DNA from: Psychromarinibacter halotolerans
GTDB lineage: Bacteria > Pseudomonadota > Alphaproteobacteria > Rhodobacterales > Rhodobacteraceae
NCBI RefSeq assembly: GCF_029168315.1
Contig: NZ_JARGYD010000004.1
Coordinates: forward strand, 372,001 to 436,000
DNA: 64,000 nt
Direction of reading: 5' to 3'
Shown: positions 41,790-49,879 of the stretch, one piece after another
How positions within the stretch are numbered: the stretch's first letter is position 1
How the letters are laid out: every line of letters starts with the position of its first letter
Program-made: the position numbers and the translations under genes
Notes under the pieces: generated by a model
Told to the model about the DNA's origin: nothing
Databases searched by the model: none
The model's input: only the letters and a program-made list of their open reading frames with translations

Positions 41790-42680
41790 TCAGGATCGCG
41801 TGAGGGCGTTCGCAATCAGGTCAAAAACCAAGCGAACCCTGCGACTTGTGTTCAGTTCTCTGTGCGCTGTCAGCCAAAGAGGCACATCCAGCGGCGGCAG
41901 ATCGACCGGAATGCGGCAAACGCCCGGATCGGTTGCGCCCAGCGTTTCGGGGAACATGCCGATGCCGGTTCCGGCGCGGACAAGGTACCACTGAACCATT
42001 TGGCTGGCGCAAGTCACGGTGATGTTCGCAGGCGAAAGATCAAGGCCAAGCGCGTTCAGCGCCCGCAGAAGCGCGGGGCCGGTGTCGAAGCCGACGAACT
42101 CGGCCCTCGACAGGTGTTCGGGGCGCGTGGGATTGCCGATCCGCTCCAGATACTCTGGCGTGGCGTACAGCCACGCGTGGTCGTCGCGCAGTCTGCGGGC
42201 GACAAGATCCGGCTGCTCGGGGCGGAAGTTGCGCAGCGCGATATCGGCCTCGCGCCGGCGCAGGTCCGCCGCCGCGTTGGACGCGACGATCTCGACCTCG
42301 ATGCCGGGGGCCTGCTGCCGCAGTTGGGCGACGATCGGCGGAAGCAGGTGCGCGGCGTACAGTTCAGAGGCCGAGATGCAGATCGTGCCCTCGATCTCTT
42401 GCGAACGGCCCCCTGCGGCCAGCGACATGCGTCCTGCCGCCTCTCCCATCGCGCGGACGTGGTCCAGCAGTTCCAGACCTGAAGGGGTCAGCACCAGCCC
42501 GTGCGCCGCCCGCTCGAACAGGGCAAGGCCCAGCTCTGCCTCCAGCGCGCTGACCTGTCGGCCAAGGGTCGGCTGCGCCATCCCCAGCGCCCGCGCGGCG
42601 GCGGACAAAGAGCCTTCTTCGGCGGTGACCAAGAAGGCCCGCGCGCGGTTCCAGTCGAATTTCACAGACCGCCAATCCAT
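41790..42680 (-). CDS. LysR family transcriptional regulator
   Basis: This 296-residue regulator has an N-terminal winged HTH (FDWNRARAFLVTAEEGSLSA, then AARALGMAQPTLGRQVSALE) and the LysR co-inducer domain (EGTICISASELYAAHLLPPIV). I chose the ATG at 42680 (MDWRSVKFDW), where family similarity starts; ATGs at 42692 and 42773 are alternatives. It is divergent from the MDR dehydrogenase gene at 42772, 91 bases away, its likely target. It is followed by the binding-protein gene on the same strand. Confidence 0.9.
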   Translation of the reverse strand: MDWRSVKFDWNRARAFLVTAEEGSLSAAARALGMAQPTLGRQVSALEAELGLALFERAAHGLVLTPSGLELLDHVRAMGEAAGRMSLAAGGRSQEIEGTICISASELYAAHLLPPIVAQLRQQAPGIEVEIVASNAAADLRRREADIALRNFRPEQPDLVARRLRDDHAWLYATPEYLERIGNPTRPEHLSRAEFVGFDTGPALLRALNALGLDLSPANITVTCASQMVQWYLVRAGTGIGMFPETLGATDPGVCRIPVDLPPLDVPLWLTAHRELNTSRRVRLVFDLIANALTRS

Positions 42681-42771
42681 GCAGATACGCATATCAGAGA
42701 GGCGATATTGGTCAATTACGCATACGGCATCGCATGGGTATCTGTTGTGGCAGACATAAAGGAGACACACC

Positions 42772-43749
42772 ATGCAAGTTGCAACTCACCGCCGCTACGG
42801 CCCCGCCGACGTTCTTTCTATCGAAACGCTGCCCCGCCCGGACGCTGGGCCCGGCCAGATCCTTGTTCAGGTCGCCGCCGCTGGCGTCACATCGGCCGAC
42901 TGGCGCATCCGCGCGGCGGATTTCCCGGCCTTCAAGCTGCCCGCCCGCCTGCTGTTCGGGCTGTTCCGCCCACGCCAGCCCGTCGGCGGGCACGACTTCG
43001 CCGGGCGGGTCGTCGGCCTTGGCGCCGGGGTCACCCGGTTCCGGCTGGGCGCCGCCGTGTTCGGAACCGCCAAGGGCGGCGCCCATGCCGAATACCTTTT
43101 GGTAGACGCCGACGGTGCCGTCGCCGCGATGCCCGAGGGGCTTGGCTTTGACGAGGCCGCCGCCGTGCCGTTCGGCGCCTTGGCCGCGCTGGGCTACCTG
43201 CGGGACATCGCGCACGTACAGCGCGGCGACCGCGTGCTGATCGCCGGGGCGACCGGCGGGGTCGGTGCCTATGCCGTGCAGATCGCCACCGCGATGGGGG
43301 CCGAGGTGACTGCGCTAGCCCGGTCGGACCTGCACGCGCTTGTCCGCGATCTAGGCGCCGCCCGCGCCATAGACTACCGCGACACCGACGTGACCCGGGG
43401 CAGCGACCGGTTCGACGTGGTGCTGGACACGGCTGGCGTTCTGACATGGCGCGGGGTGCGGCGCATCCTGTCGCCGAACGGCCGGTTCGCCCCGCTGGAG
43501 TTCGGTCTGCGGGACGTGCTGCGTGGCCTGTTCACCAAGCGCGTCCGCGTCGGCGTCACGTCCGAGACGCGCGAGTCCATGGCGCAGCTTGCCGACATGC
43601 TGGCCGATGGCTCGGTGCGGGCCGTCATCGACAGCCGGTTCGCGTTGGAACAGATCGCCGATGCGCACCGTCGGGTCGAAACGCGGCACAAGACCGGCGC
43701 CGTGGTCCTGACGCTGGACGACCGGATGACGCGTCCGGCCGCTGCGTAA
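42772..43749 (+). CDS. NAD(P)-dependent alcohol dehydrogenase/quinone reductase-like MDR protein
   Basis: This 325-residue medium-chain dehydrogenase has the GroES-like start (RRYGPADVLSIETLPRPDAG), GHDFAGRVVGLGAGV, and the nucleotide motif AGATGGVGAYAVQIA. The late VVLDTAGVLTW follows. The Cys and His zinc ligands of classical alcohol dehydrogenases are absent, so it is a zinc-free oxidoreductase of the quinone reductase/reticulon-4-interacting type. AAGGAG precedes the ATG. It is divergent from a LysR gene that probably controls it. Confidence 0.88.
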   Translation: MQVATHRRYGPADVLSIETLPRPDAGPGQILVQVAAAGVTSADWRIRAADFPAFKLPARLLFGLFRPRQPVGGHDFAGRVVGLGAGVTRFRLGAAVFGTAKGGAHAEYLLVDADGAVAAMPEGLGFDEAAAVPFGALAALGYLRDIAHVQRGDRVLIAGATGGVGAYAVQIATAMGAEVTALARSDLHALVRDLGAARAIDYRDTDVTRGSDRFDVVLDTAGVLTWRGVRRILSPNGRFAPLEFGLRDVLRGLFTKRVRVGVTSETRESMAQLADMLADGSVRAVIDSRFALEQIADAHRRVETRHKTGAVVLTLDDRMTRPAAA

Positions 43750-43843
43750 CGGGCGGACCGGTCCAATGCCCAGCGTTTCGGAGATTGACCGCGCCGCGCA
43801 GGATAATATCGTGCGCGGCGTACTCTATCCCGAGGTTCCCGAC

Positions 43844-45241
43844 ATGACCACGATCCAGAATCACCTGCCGACGGCAGAACTGCAGGCGCTTGACGCCGCG
43901 CACCACATGCACCCTTTCACGCACGGCGACGCGCTGGCGAAGAAGGGGGCCCGTGTCATCACCAGCGCGAAAGGCGTCTTCCTGAAGGACAGCGACGGCG
44001 TCGAGATCCTTGATGGCATGTCCGGCCTGTGGTGCGTGAACCTCGGCTATGGCCGTTCGGAACTGGCCGAAGTGGCCGCGCGCCAGATGCGCGAACTGCC
44101 GTACTACAACACCTTCTTCCAGACCACGACCGTGCCCGCGCTGTCGTTGGCCGCCCGCATCGCCGAGCTTGCGCCGGAAGGGCTGGACCACGTCTTCTTC
44201 TCGTCCTCCGGGTCCGAGGCGAACGACACTAACATCCGCCTTGTCCGCCACTACTGGCACGCGATGGGTAAGCCGTCGAAGAAGATCATCATCTCGCGCA
44301 AGAACGGCTATCACGGGTCCACGATGGGCGGCGCCAGCCTTGGCGGGATGTCGGCAATGCACGCGCAGGGTGGCTTGCCGATCCCGGATATCACCCACAT
44401 CGACCAGCCGCACTGGTGGGCCGAAGGCGGCGACACCAGCCCCGAGGAATTCGGCCTCGCCCGTGCACGCCAGCTGGAAGAGAAGATCGCCGAACTGGGC
44501 GAAGACAACGTCGCGGCCTTCATCGCGGAACCGATCCAAGGGGCAGGGGGCGTGATCATCCCGCCGGAAACCTACTGGCCCGAGATCCAGCGCATCTGCG
44601 ACGCGCATGACATCCTGCTGATCGCGGACGAGGTGATCTGCGGCTTCGGGCGCACCGGCGAATGGTTCGGCAGCCAAGCGATGAACATCCGGCCGGACAT
44701 CATGACCTTCGCCAAGGGAGTCACCTCGGGCTACCAGCCCGTCGGCGGCTCGATCGTCCACAAGGATGTGGCGGCTGTTGTAAACGCGGCGGGCGACTTT
44801 AACCACGGCTATACCTACTCGGGCCACCCCGTCGCCTGTGCCGTCGCGCTTGAGAACGTGCGCCTGCTGGACGAGGAAGGCGTGCTGCAGCATGTCCGTG
44901 ACATCGCCGCCCCCGCGCTGGCCGAGAAGTTCGCCACGCTGGGCGAGCACCCGATGGTCGCCGATCCGCGCACCTTCGGGATGTTGGGTGGTCTGCAGCT
45001 GTCGCCCGACAAAGACGCCCGCGCCAAGTTCGAGGCCCCGGTCGGCACCATCGGTCTGCGCGTGCGCGAACGCTGTTTCGCCAACGGCGTCATCATGCGC
45101 CACGTCGGCGACCGGATGATCGTCTGCCCGCCGCTGGTGATTACCCCCGAAGAGATCGACACGATGGTCGAACGGGCGTTGAAATCCATCGACGAAGCCT
45201 ACGAAGGCGCGAAGGCCGACGGCCTGTTCAAATCGGCCTGA
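43844..45241 (+). CDS. spuC: Class III aminotransferase, putrescine--pyruvate aminotransferase-like
   Basis: This ~465-residue PLP enzyme has the class III pattern: FFSSSGSEANDTNIRLVRHYW, the LLIADEVICGFGRTG motif with Asp contacting PLP, and a catalytic Lys in DIMTFAKGVTSGYQP. The N-terminus MTTIQNHLPTAELQALDAAHH is like SpuC-type enzymes, which transfer the amino group of putrescine or other omega-amines to pyruvate. The ATG at 43844 was chosen over an ATG at 43766. The neighbouring polyamine importer supports a role in putrescine catabolism. Confidence 0.85.
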   Translation: MTTIQNHLPTAELQALDAAHHMHPFTHGDALAKKGARVITSAKGVFLKDSDGVEILDGMSGLWCVNLGYGRSELAEVAARQMRELPYYNTFFQTTTVPALSLAARIAELAPEGLDHVFFSSSGSEANDTNIRLVRHYWHAMGKPSKKIIISRKNGYHGSTMGGASLGGMSAMHAQGGLPIPDITHIDQPHWWAEGGDTSPEEFGLARARQLEEKIAELGEDNVAAFIAEPIQGAGGVIIPPETYWPEIQRICDAHDILLIADEVICGFGRTGEWFGSQAMNIRPDIMTFAKGVTSGYQPVGGSIVHKDVAAVVNAAGDFNHGYTYSGHPVACAVALENVRLLDEEGVLQHVRDIAAPALAEKFATLGEHPMVADPRTFGMLGGLQLSPDKDARAKFEAPVGTIGLRVRERCFANGVIMRHVGDRMIVCPPLVITPEEIDTMVERALKSIDEAYEGAKADGLFKSA

Positions 45242-45329
45242 TCCGGCACGGTACCGGCCCGAGCTTGCCACGCTTTAACCAAAATTGCGCGGTTATGTTC
45301 GGGCCGGGGAAACCGTCCTGGAGGGCACT

Positions 45330-46334
45330 ATGCGCTACCTGCTGCTTTTCGGAATACTTATTGCTGCCTCGGTGACGCTGCCGTTCGTCACCCTGTCCGA
45401 AGAACCTGCGACCGCGCAGCCGGTCGAACCCGTCGATGTGGTGACATTGCCGCCGATGGACGACACCGTGACGCTTGCGTCGGCCGAGGTGCCGTCAGGA
45501 TCGGCCGCCGCGTCGACACCCGAGGCGCTGCTGCCGGTCGACACCAAAGCCGAGATCGTCGCCGACGCCGGGATCACCCCGCGCGGGGCGATGCCGGGCA
45601 TGGTGACGGGCAATATGGCGCTTGGCATGGTCAGTGCCGTGCCCTTCGGTCTGTTGCCGCACCTGTTCGACGACCGAGAGGTCGGCGTCCGGATGACCGG
45701 CGATGCTGCAAAGCCCGCCGAAGACGACGGCCTTGGTCGTTTCGCCGCGCTGGGCATCTTCCCGGCGATGCCCGATGCGTCTGTCGAAGGCCCGGACGCA
45801 CAGCCTCAGGCCGCGGAAATGCCGGAAGGTCAGGGCGACAGCCCCGAGACGGTGGTTTCCGAGGCGCCTGCCGATCCCGCCCCCGAAGTTGAAGCGCCCG
45901 GCGAAAGCCTTGCCAGCGTCGAAGCGCCCGACGACGATCGCTCGATCCCGCTGGCACCGGCGACCGAGGAGGTCGGCAGTCTTGTGATGAACGCCAACAG
46001 CGACCCGATCGTGATCGCGACCATTTCCGGCTATGCCGCTCCCGACGCCGAGCCCCAGCCCCAGCCCGAGCCCGAGGCCGCGCCCGAAGTGACAGAGGTT
46101 GCAGAGCCCGCTGACCCTGCCGTCGACGCCGAGCTGTTCAAGGTCACCGCCAACGCGCTGAACATGCGGGCAGGCCCGTCCAGCAGTCACGCGGTCGTAA
46201 CCGGTCTTGCCAAGGGCGCCCTTGCCGAACGGATTGGCGACACGCGCAACGGCTGGGTTCCGGTCCGCGTCAAGGATGGCGAGACGACCGGCTGGGTCTT
46301 CGCGCGCTATCTGGCACGCGCCGAAGGGGCCTGA
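45330..46334 (+). CDS. Periplasmic SH3-domain protein with long Pro/Glu-rich linker
   Basis: This 334-residue protein has a signal peptide (MRYLLLFGILIAASVTLPF). A long low-complexity stretch rich in Pro, Glu and Ala runs to about residue 255, and a bacterial SH3 domain forms the last ~75 residues (KVTANALNMRAGPSSSHAVV, then RNGWVPVRVKDGETTGWVFARYL). SH3b domains bind peptidoglycan or peptides. GGAGGG precedes the ATG at 45330. A strong terminator follows at 46373, so it is probably a single-gene unit. Confidence 0.82.
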   Translation: MRYLLLFGILIAASVTLPFVTLSEEPATAQPVEPVDVVTLPPMDDTVTLASAEVPSGSAAASTPEALLPVDTKAEIVADAGITPRGAMPGMVTGNMALGMVSAVPFGLLPHLFDDREVGVRMTGDAAKPAEDDGLGRFAALGIFPAMPDASVEGPDAQPQAAEMPEGQGDSPETVVSEAPADPAPEVEAPGESLASVEAPDDDRSIPLAPATEEVGSLVMNANSDPIVIATISGYAAPDAEPQPQPEPEAAPEVTEVAEPADPAVDAELFKVTANALNMRAGPSSSHAVVTGLAKGALAERIGDTRNGWVPVRVKDGETTGWVFARYLARAEGA

Positions 46335-46372
46335 GCCCACACGCAACCAGCCCCCACAGCTTCACTGCAAGG

Positions 46373-46401
46373 ACCGCCCCGCCATCGGGGCGGTTTTCAT
46401 T
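46373..46401 (+). terminator. Strong intrinsic terminator
   Basis: A perfect 9-pair stem (ACCGCCCCG with CGGGGCGGT, loop CCAT) is followed by TTTTCATTT on the plus strand, 38 bases after the SH3 gene stop. It also separates that gene from the convergent hpaR gene. Confidence 0.85.
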
Positions 46402-46439
46402 TGTAGGGATCCCCATCCCCCAAAGCCCTGTCGGTCCGT

Positions 46440-46862
46440 TTAGCGGTCCAGTCGGGAAAGTTCGTTCAGAAGGTCCAGCAGCGTGCTGACCTTTTCATAG
46501 CCCATTTCACGCTCTAGCGCGTCATAGACCTTGTTGGCCTCTTCGACATGTGCGTCGATCAAGGCCCGCCCGGCATCGGTGATCGATACCAGCTGCTTGC
46601 GCCCGTCGCTGGGGTGGGGCTGGCGCGAGGTCAGCCCTTTTTCTTCCAGACCCTGTAGAATGCGGGTCAGGCTTGGCATGAGAAGGCAGGCTTCGCCCGC
46701 GATCTCTGTTGCGTCCGTCGGTCCGATCTCGTTCAGCACGCGAAGAACGCGCCACTGCGCCTCCGTCACTTCGGCCTTGGCAAGAATGGAGCGGATGGGC
46801 TGCATGACACGTTCTCGCGCCCTGAGCAGCGCGATCGGCAAGGATCGTGTCGTAGCGCGCAT
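46440..46862 (-). CDS. hpaR: MarR-family regulator of homoprotocatechuate degradation
   Basis: The ~140-residue MarR-type winged-helix repressor starts MRATTRSLPIALLRARERVM, as in HpaR, with VTEAQWRVLRVLNEIGPTDA and the wing SDGRKQLVSITDAG. HpaR proteins repress the hpa operon until 4-hydroxyphenylacetate or homoprotocatechuate is present. The gene is divergent from the hpa operon. An ATG at 46898 would add 12 residues and lacks a ribosome site. A TTAAC-type palindrome lies in the intergenic region. Confidence 0.9.
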   Translation of the reverse strand: MRATTRSLPIALLRARERVMQPIRSILAKAEVTEAQWRVLRVLNEIGPTDATEIAGEACLLMPSLTRILQGLEEKGLTSRQPHPSDGRKQLVSITDAGRALIDAHVEEANKVYDALEREMGYEKVSTLLDLLNELSRLDR

Positions 46863-46975
46863 GGGTGGAACATCTTTTCTGGCTGAAGCTAGACTCATAA
46901 CACTCGTTTACGTTAGGTCACTCGATGCTTCACAGTGAAAATTACCCATTGGATTCTGTCAAGGAAATCTGCTTT

Positions 46976-47009
46976 TATAGTCACATGCCATTAATTAACA
47001 CGTTAATGG
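46976..47009 (+). promoter_or_regulatory. hpa operon -10 box and palindromic operator candidate
   Basis: TATAGT (46976-46981) is a plausible -10 element, with no clear -35 before it. At 46988-47009 the inverted repeat CCATTAA-TTAACACG-TTAATGG, with the inner palindrome ATTAACACGTTAAT, ends 15 bases before the hpaF start. A repressor such as HpaR bound there would block transcription. A related half site (ACGTTA) lies nearer hpaR. Confidence 0.55.
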
Positions 47010-47024
47010 AAATGGGAGGGAGAG

Positions 47025-47420
47025 ATGCCGCATATCATCGTGGAATACTCCGCGAATTTGGAAGAGGACGTCGATCTGGCGGACCTCTGCGACGTGCTGC
47101 GCGCCAGCGCGGCAGCACAGGAGATCTTCCCCGAAACCGGTGTCCGCGTTCGCGCAATCCGTTGTGAAATCTACTCGATTGCCGATGGGGACCCCCGGAA
47201 TGGGTTCATCGACATCTCTGTCCGGCTGCGCGAAGGCCGTCCGTTGGACAAGCGGAAGGCGGCGACGGCCGCGATCTTCGACGCTGCGAAGAATCACCTT
47301 GGCGATCTGGTCGATCGCCGCCCCGTCATGCTGTCGCTTGAGATGCGCGACATCGACGCAGAGCTCGCGCCGAAGCTGAACACAGTGCGCGATTTCATCG
47401 AAAGGAAGAAGAATGGCTGA
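47025..47420 (+). CDS. hpaF: 5-carboxymethyl-2-hydroxymuconate isomerase
   Basis: HpaF interconverts isomers of 5-carboxymethyl-2-hydroxymuconate in the homoprotocatechuate meta pathway. The 131-residue protein of the tautomerase superfamily starts MPHIIVEYSANLEEDVDLAD, so Pro is the second residue and can act as catalytic base after Met removal. Length and later features (FIDISVRLREGRP, KNHLGDLVDRRPVMLSLEMR) fit the family. GGGAGGGAGAG precedes the ATG. Its stop overlaps the start of hpaE by eight bases. Confidence 0.93.
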   Translation: MPHIIVEYSANLEEDVDLADLCDVLRASAAAQEIFPETGVRVRAIRCEIYSIADGDPRNGFIDISVRLREGRPLDKRKAATAAIFDAAKNHLGDLVDRRPVMLSLEMRDIDAELAPKLNTVRDFIERKKNG

Positions 47421-48924
47421 GTTGCAGAACAACCTCGCGCGGCTGCAGGACTATCTTGCGCCGTACCGCGACGGGATGGTGACCAACCTGATCGACGGCA
47501 AGGCGGTCCCGGCGCAGTCCGGCGCCACGTTCCAAACCACGTCCCCCGTCGATGACAGCGTCATCGCCACCGTCGCCCGCAGCGGGGCAGAGGACGTGGA
47601 CGCCGCCGCGAAGGCCGCGAAGGCCGCCTTTGCCGAATGGCGCGACGTGCCGCTGACCGAGCGCAAGAAAATCCTGCACCGCATCGCGGACGGCATCGTC
47701 GCGCGGGCCGAGGAAATCGCGTTCTGCGAATGCTGGGACACCGGGCAGGCGCTGCGCTTCATGTCGAAGGCGGCGCTGCGCGGGGCCGAGAACTTCCGCT
47801 TTTTCGCGGATCGTGCCCCCTCGGCGCGGGACGGGCAAAGCCTGCCGTCGCCGACGCTGATGAACGTCACCACACGCGTGCCGATCGGCCCGGTGGGCGT
47901 GATCACCCCGTGGAACACCCCGTTCATGCTGTCGACGTGGAAGATCGCCCCGGCGCTCGCGGCGGGCTGCACCGTGGTTCACAAACCGGCCGAGTTCTCT
48001 CCGGTCACGGCGCGCATCCTAGCCGAGATTGCGCATGACGCCGGTTTGCCGCCGGGCGTCTGGAACGTGGTCAACGGGTTCGGCGAAGACGCGGGCCGTG
48101 CGCTGACCGAGCACCCGGACATCAAGGCCATCGCCTTCGTCGGGGAATCGAAAACCGGCAGCATGATCATGAAACAGGGCGCCGACACGCTGAAGCGGGT
48201 GCATTTCGAACTGGGCGGCAAGAACCCCGTGGTGGTGTTCGACGACGCCGACCTCGACCGCGCGCTGGATGCGGCGATCTTCATGATCTACTCGCTGAAC
48301 GGCGAACGCTGCACGTCGTCCTCGCGGTTGCTGGTGCAATCCTCGGTCGCGGCCGAGTTCAAGGAAAAGCTGATCGCGCGGGTGAACAACATCAAGGTCG
48401 GCCACCCGCTGGACCCGGCGACCGAGGTCGGGCCGCTGATCCACAAGGTGCATCTGGACAAGGTGACCTCTTATTTCGACATCGCGAAACAGGACGGCGC
48501 CACCATCGCCGCAGGGGGCGAAACGACGGGGGACGCGGGCTGTTACGTGAAGCCCACGCTGTTCACCGACGCCACGCCCACCATGCGGATCGCGCAAGAG
48601 GAAATCTTCGGCCCGGTCCTGACGATGATCGAATTCGATACCGAAGAGCAGGCGCTGGAGATCGCGAACGGCGTCGAATACGGCCTGACGGGTTATGTCT
48701 GGACCAACGATCTGACCCGCGCGCTGCGGTTCACCGACAAGCTTGAAGCCGGGATGATCTGGGTGAATTCAGAGAACGTGCGGCACCTGCCGACGCCCTT
48801 CGGCGGCGTCAAGGCCAGCGGCATCGGCCGCGACGGCGGGGACTGGTCGTTCGAATTCTACATGGAACAGAAGCACATCGGCTTTGCGCTGGGGGATCAC
48901 AAGATCCAGCGGCTTGGCGCCTGA
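47413..48924 (+). CDS. hpaE: 5-carboxymethyl-2-hydroxymuconate semialdehyde dehydrogenase
   Basis: HpaE oxidises the ring-cleavage semialdehyde to the dicarboxylate with NAD. The 503-residue aldehyde dehydrogenase has the active site VHFELGGKNPVVVF with Glu, then the catalytic Cys in SLNGERCTSSSR. It also has the NAD motif FVGESKTGSMIM and EIFGPVLTMIEF near the C-terminus. It overlaps hpaF at the start and precedes hpaD, as expected for the operon. Confidence 0.94.
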   Translation: MAELQNNLARLQDYLAPYRDGMVTNLIDGKAVPAQSGATFQTTSPVDDSVIATVARSGAEDVDAAAKAAKAAFAEWRDVPLTERKKILHRIADGIVARAEEIAFCECWDTGQALRFMSKAALRGAENFRFFADRAPSARDGQSLPSPTLMNVTTRVPIGPVGVITPWNTPFMLSTWKIAPALAAGCTVVHKPAEFSPVTARILAEIAHDAGLPPGVWNVVNGFGEDAGRALTEHPDIKAIAFVGESKTGSMIMKQGADTLKRVHFELGGKNPVVVFDDADLDRALDAAIFMIYSLNGERCTSSSRLLVQSSVAAEFKEKLIARVNNIKVGHPLDPATEVGPLIHKVHLDKVTSYFDIAKQDGATIAAGGETTGDAGCYVKPTLFTDATPTMRIAQEEIFGPVLTMIEFDTEEQALEIANGVEYGLTGYVWTNDLTRALRFTDKLEAGMIWVNSENVRHLPTPFGGVKASGIGRDGGDWSFEFYMEQKHIGFALGDHKIQRLGA

Positions 48925-48991
48925 GCAGCCATTCGAAACAGGACCGGACGACCGGGAAACGCGCGAACGTTCCCTTTCAAGGAGGAGACCG

Positions 48992-49846
48992 ATGGGGGAA
49001 ATCGTACTTGCGGCCAAGATGACTCATGTTCCGACGATGATCATGTCGGAACAAGAGGGGCCGGTGCAGGGCAAGCGGCAGGCGGCGATCGACGGGCATG
49101 CCGAGATCGCGCGCCGGGCGAAAGCCCTTGGCGCGGACACCGTGGTGATCTGCGACACCCACTGGGTGGTGAACGCTGGCTATCACATCAACGCTAACGA
49201 CCGCTTCGAGGGGCTGTTCACATCGAACGAGTTCCCGCAGTTCATCCAGAACCTGCCGTATCGCTATGAAGGCAACCCGGCTTTGGGCGACGCCATTGCG
49301 GCGAAGGCGCAGGAGAAAGACGTCTACACGCTGTCGCATCAGCTCGACTCGTTGGAGTTGGAGTATGGAACGCTGGTGCCGATGCGCTTCATGAGCCGCG
49401 AACACGAGATGAAAGTCGTCTCGGTCGCGGCGTGGTGCACGGTACATAGCTACGAAAGCTCTCGAAAGCTGGGCGAGGCGATCCGCGAGGCGGTAGAGGA
49501 AAGCGATTCAAAGGTGCTTCTGGTCGCCTCCGGCTCGTTGTCGCACCGGATCTGGCCGAACGACGAATACGCCGCCAACAACGGCACCTTCACCATCTCG
49601 AAAGAGTTCAACCGACAGGTAGACCTGCACGTGCTGGAGCTTTGGAAGCGCGGCGAATGGGACACCTTCATCAAGATGCTGCCCGAATACGCCGACTTCT
49701 GCTGCGGCGAAGGCTCGATGCACGACACCGTCATGATGCTGGGGGCGCTCGGTTGGGACGCCTACACCGGCAAGGGCGAGGTGGTGACCGAGTATTTCCC
49801 GTCGTCCGGCACCGGCCAGACCAACGTAATCCTGCCTGTTCAATGA
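48992..49846 (+). CDS. hpaD: 3,4-dihydroxyphenylacetate 2,3-dioxygenase, LigB-type (E. coli HpaD-like)
   Basis: This 284-residue class III (LigB-fold) extradiol dioxygenase cleaves homoprotocatechuate with Fe(II). The opening MGEIVLAAKMTHVPTM with metal His12, a second His in VVICDTHWV (57), and the segments SLELEYGTLVPMRFM, SLSHRIW and FCCGEGSMHDTVMM match E. coli HpaD closely by memory. The ATG at 48992 has AAGGAGGAGA upstream. The next gene encodes an unrelated enzyme type for the same reaction. Confidence 0.9.
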   Translation: MGEIVLAAKMTHVPTMIMSEQEGPVQGKRQAAIDGHAEIARRAKALGADTVVICDTHWVVNAGYHINANDRFEGLFTSNEFPQFIQNLPYRYEGNPALGDAIAAKAQEKDVYTLSHQLDSLELEYGTLVPMRFMSREHEMKVVSVAAWCTVHSYESSRKLGEAIREAVEESDSKVLLVASGSLSHRIWPNDEYAANNGTFTISKEFNRQVDLHVLELWKRGEWDTFIKMLPEYADFCCGEGSMHDTVMMLGALGWDAYTGKGEVVTEYFPSSGTGQTNVILPVQ

Positions 49847-49879
49847 ATTGCCCCGTCTCTGGGGCGAAGGAGGCCTGAC

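Noticed and set aside
43766..43843. Extended N-terminus of the aminotransferase gene starting at ATG 43766
   Set aside because: Family similarity begins at the ATG at 43844; the extension would only add an unrelated leader.
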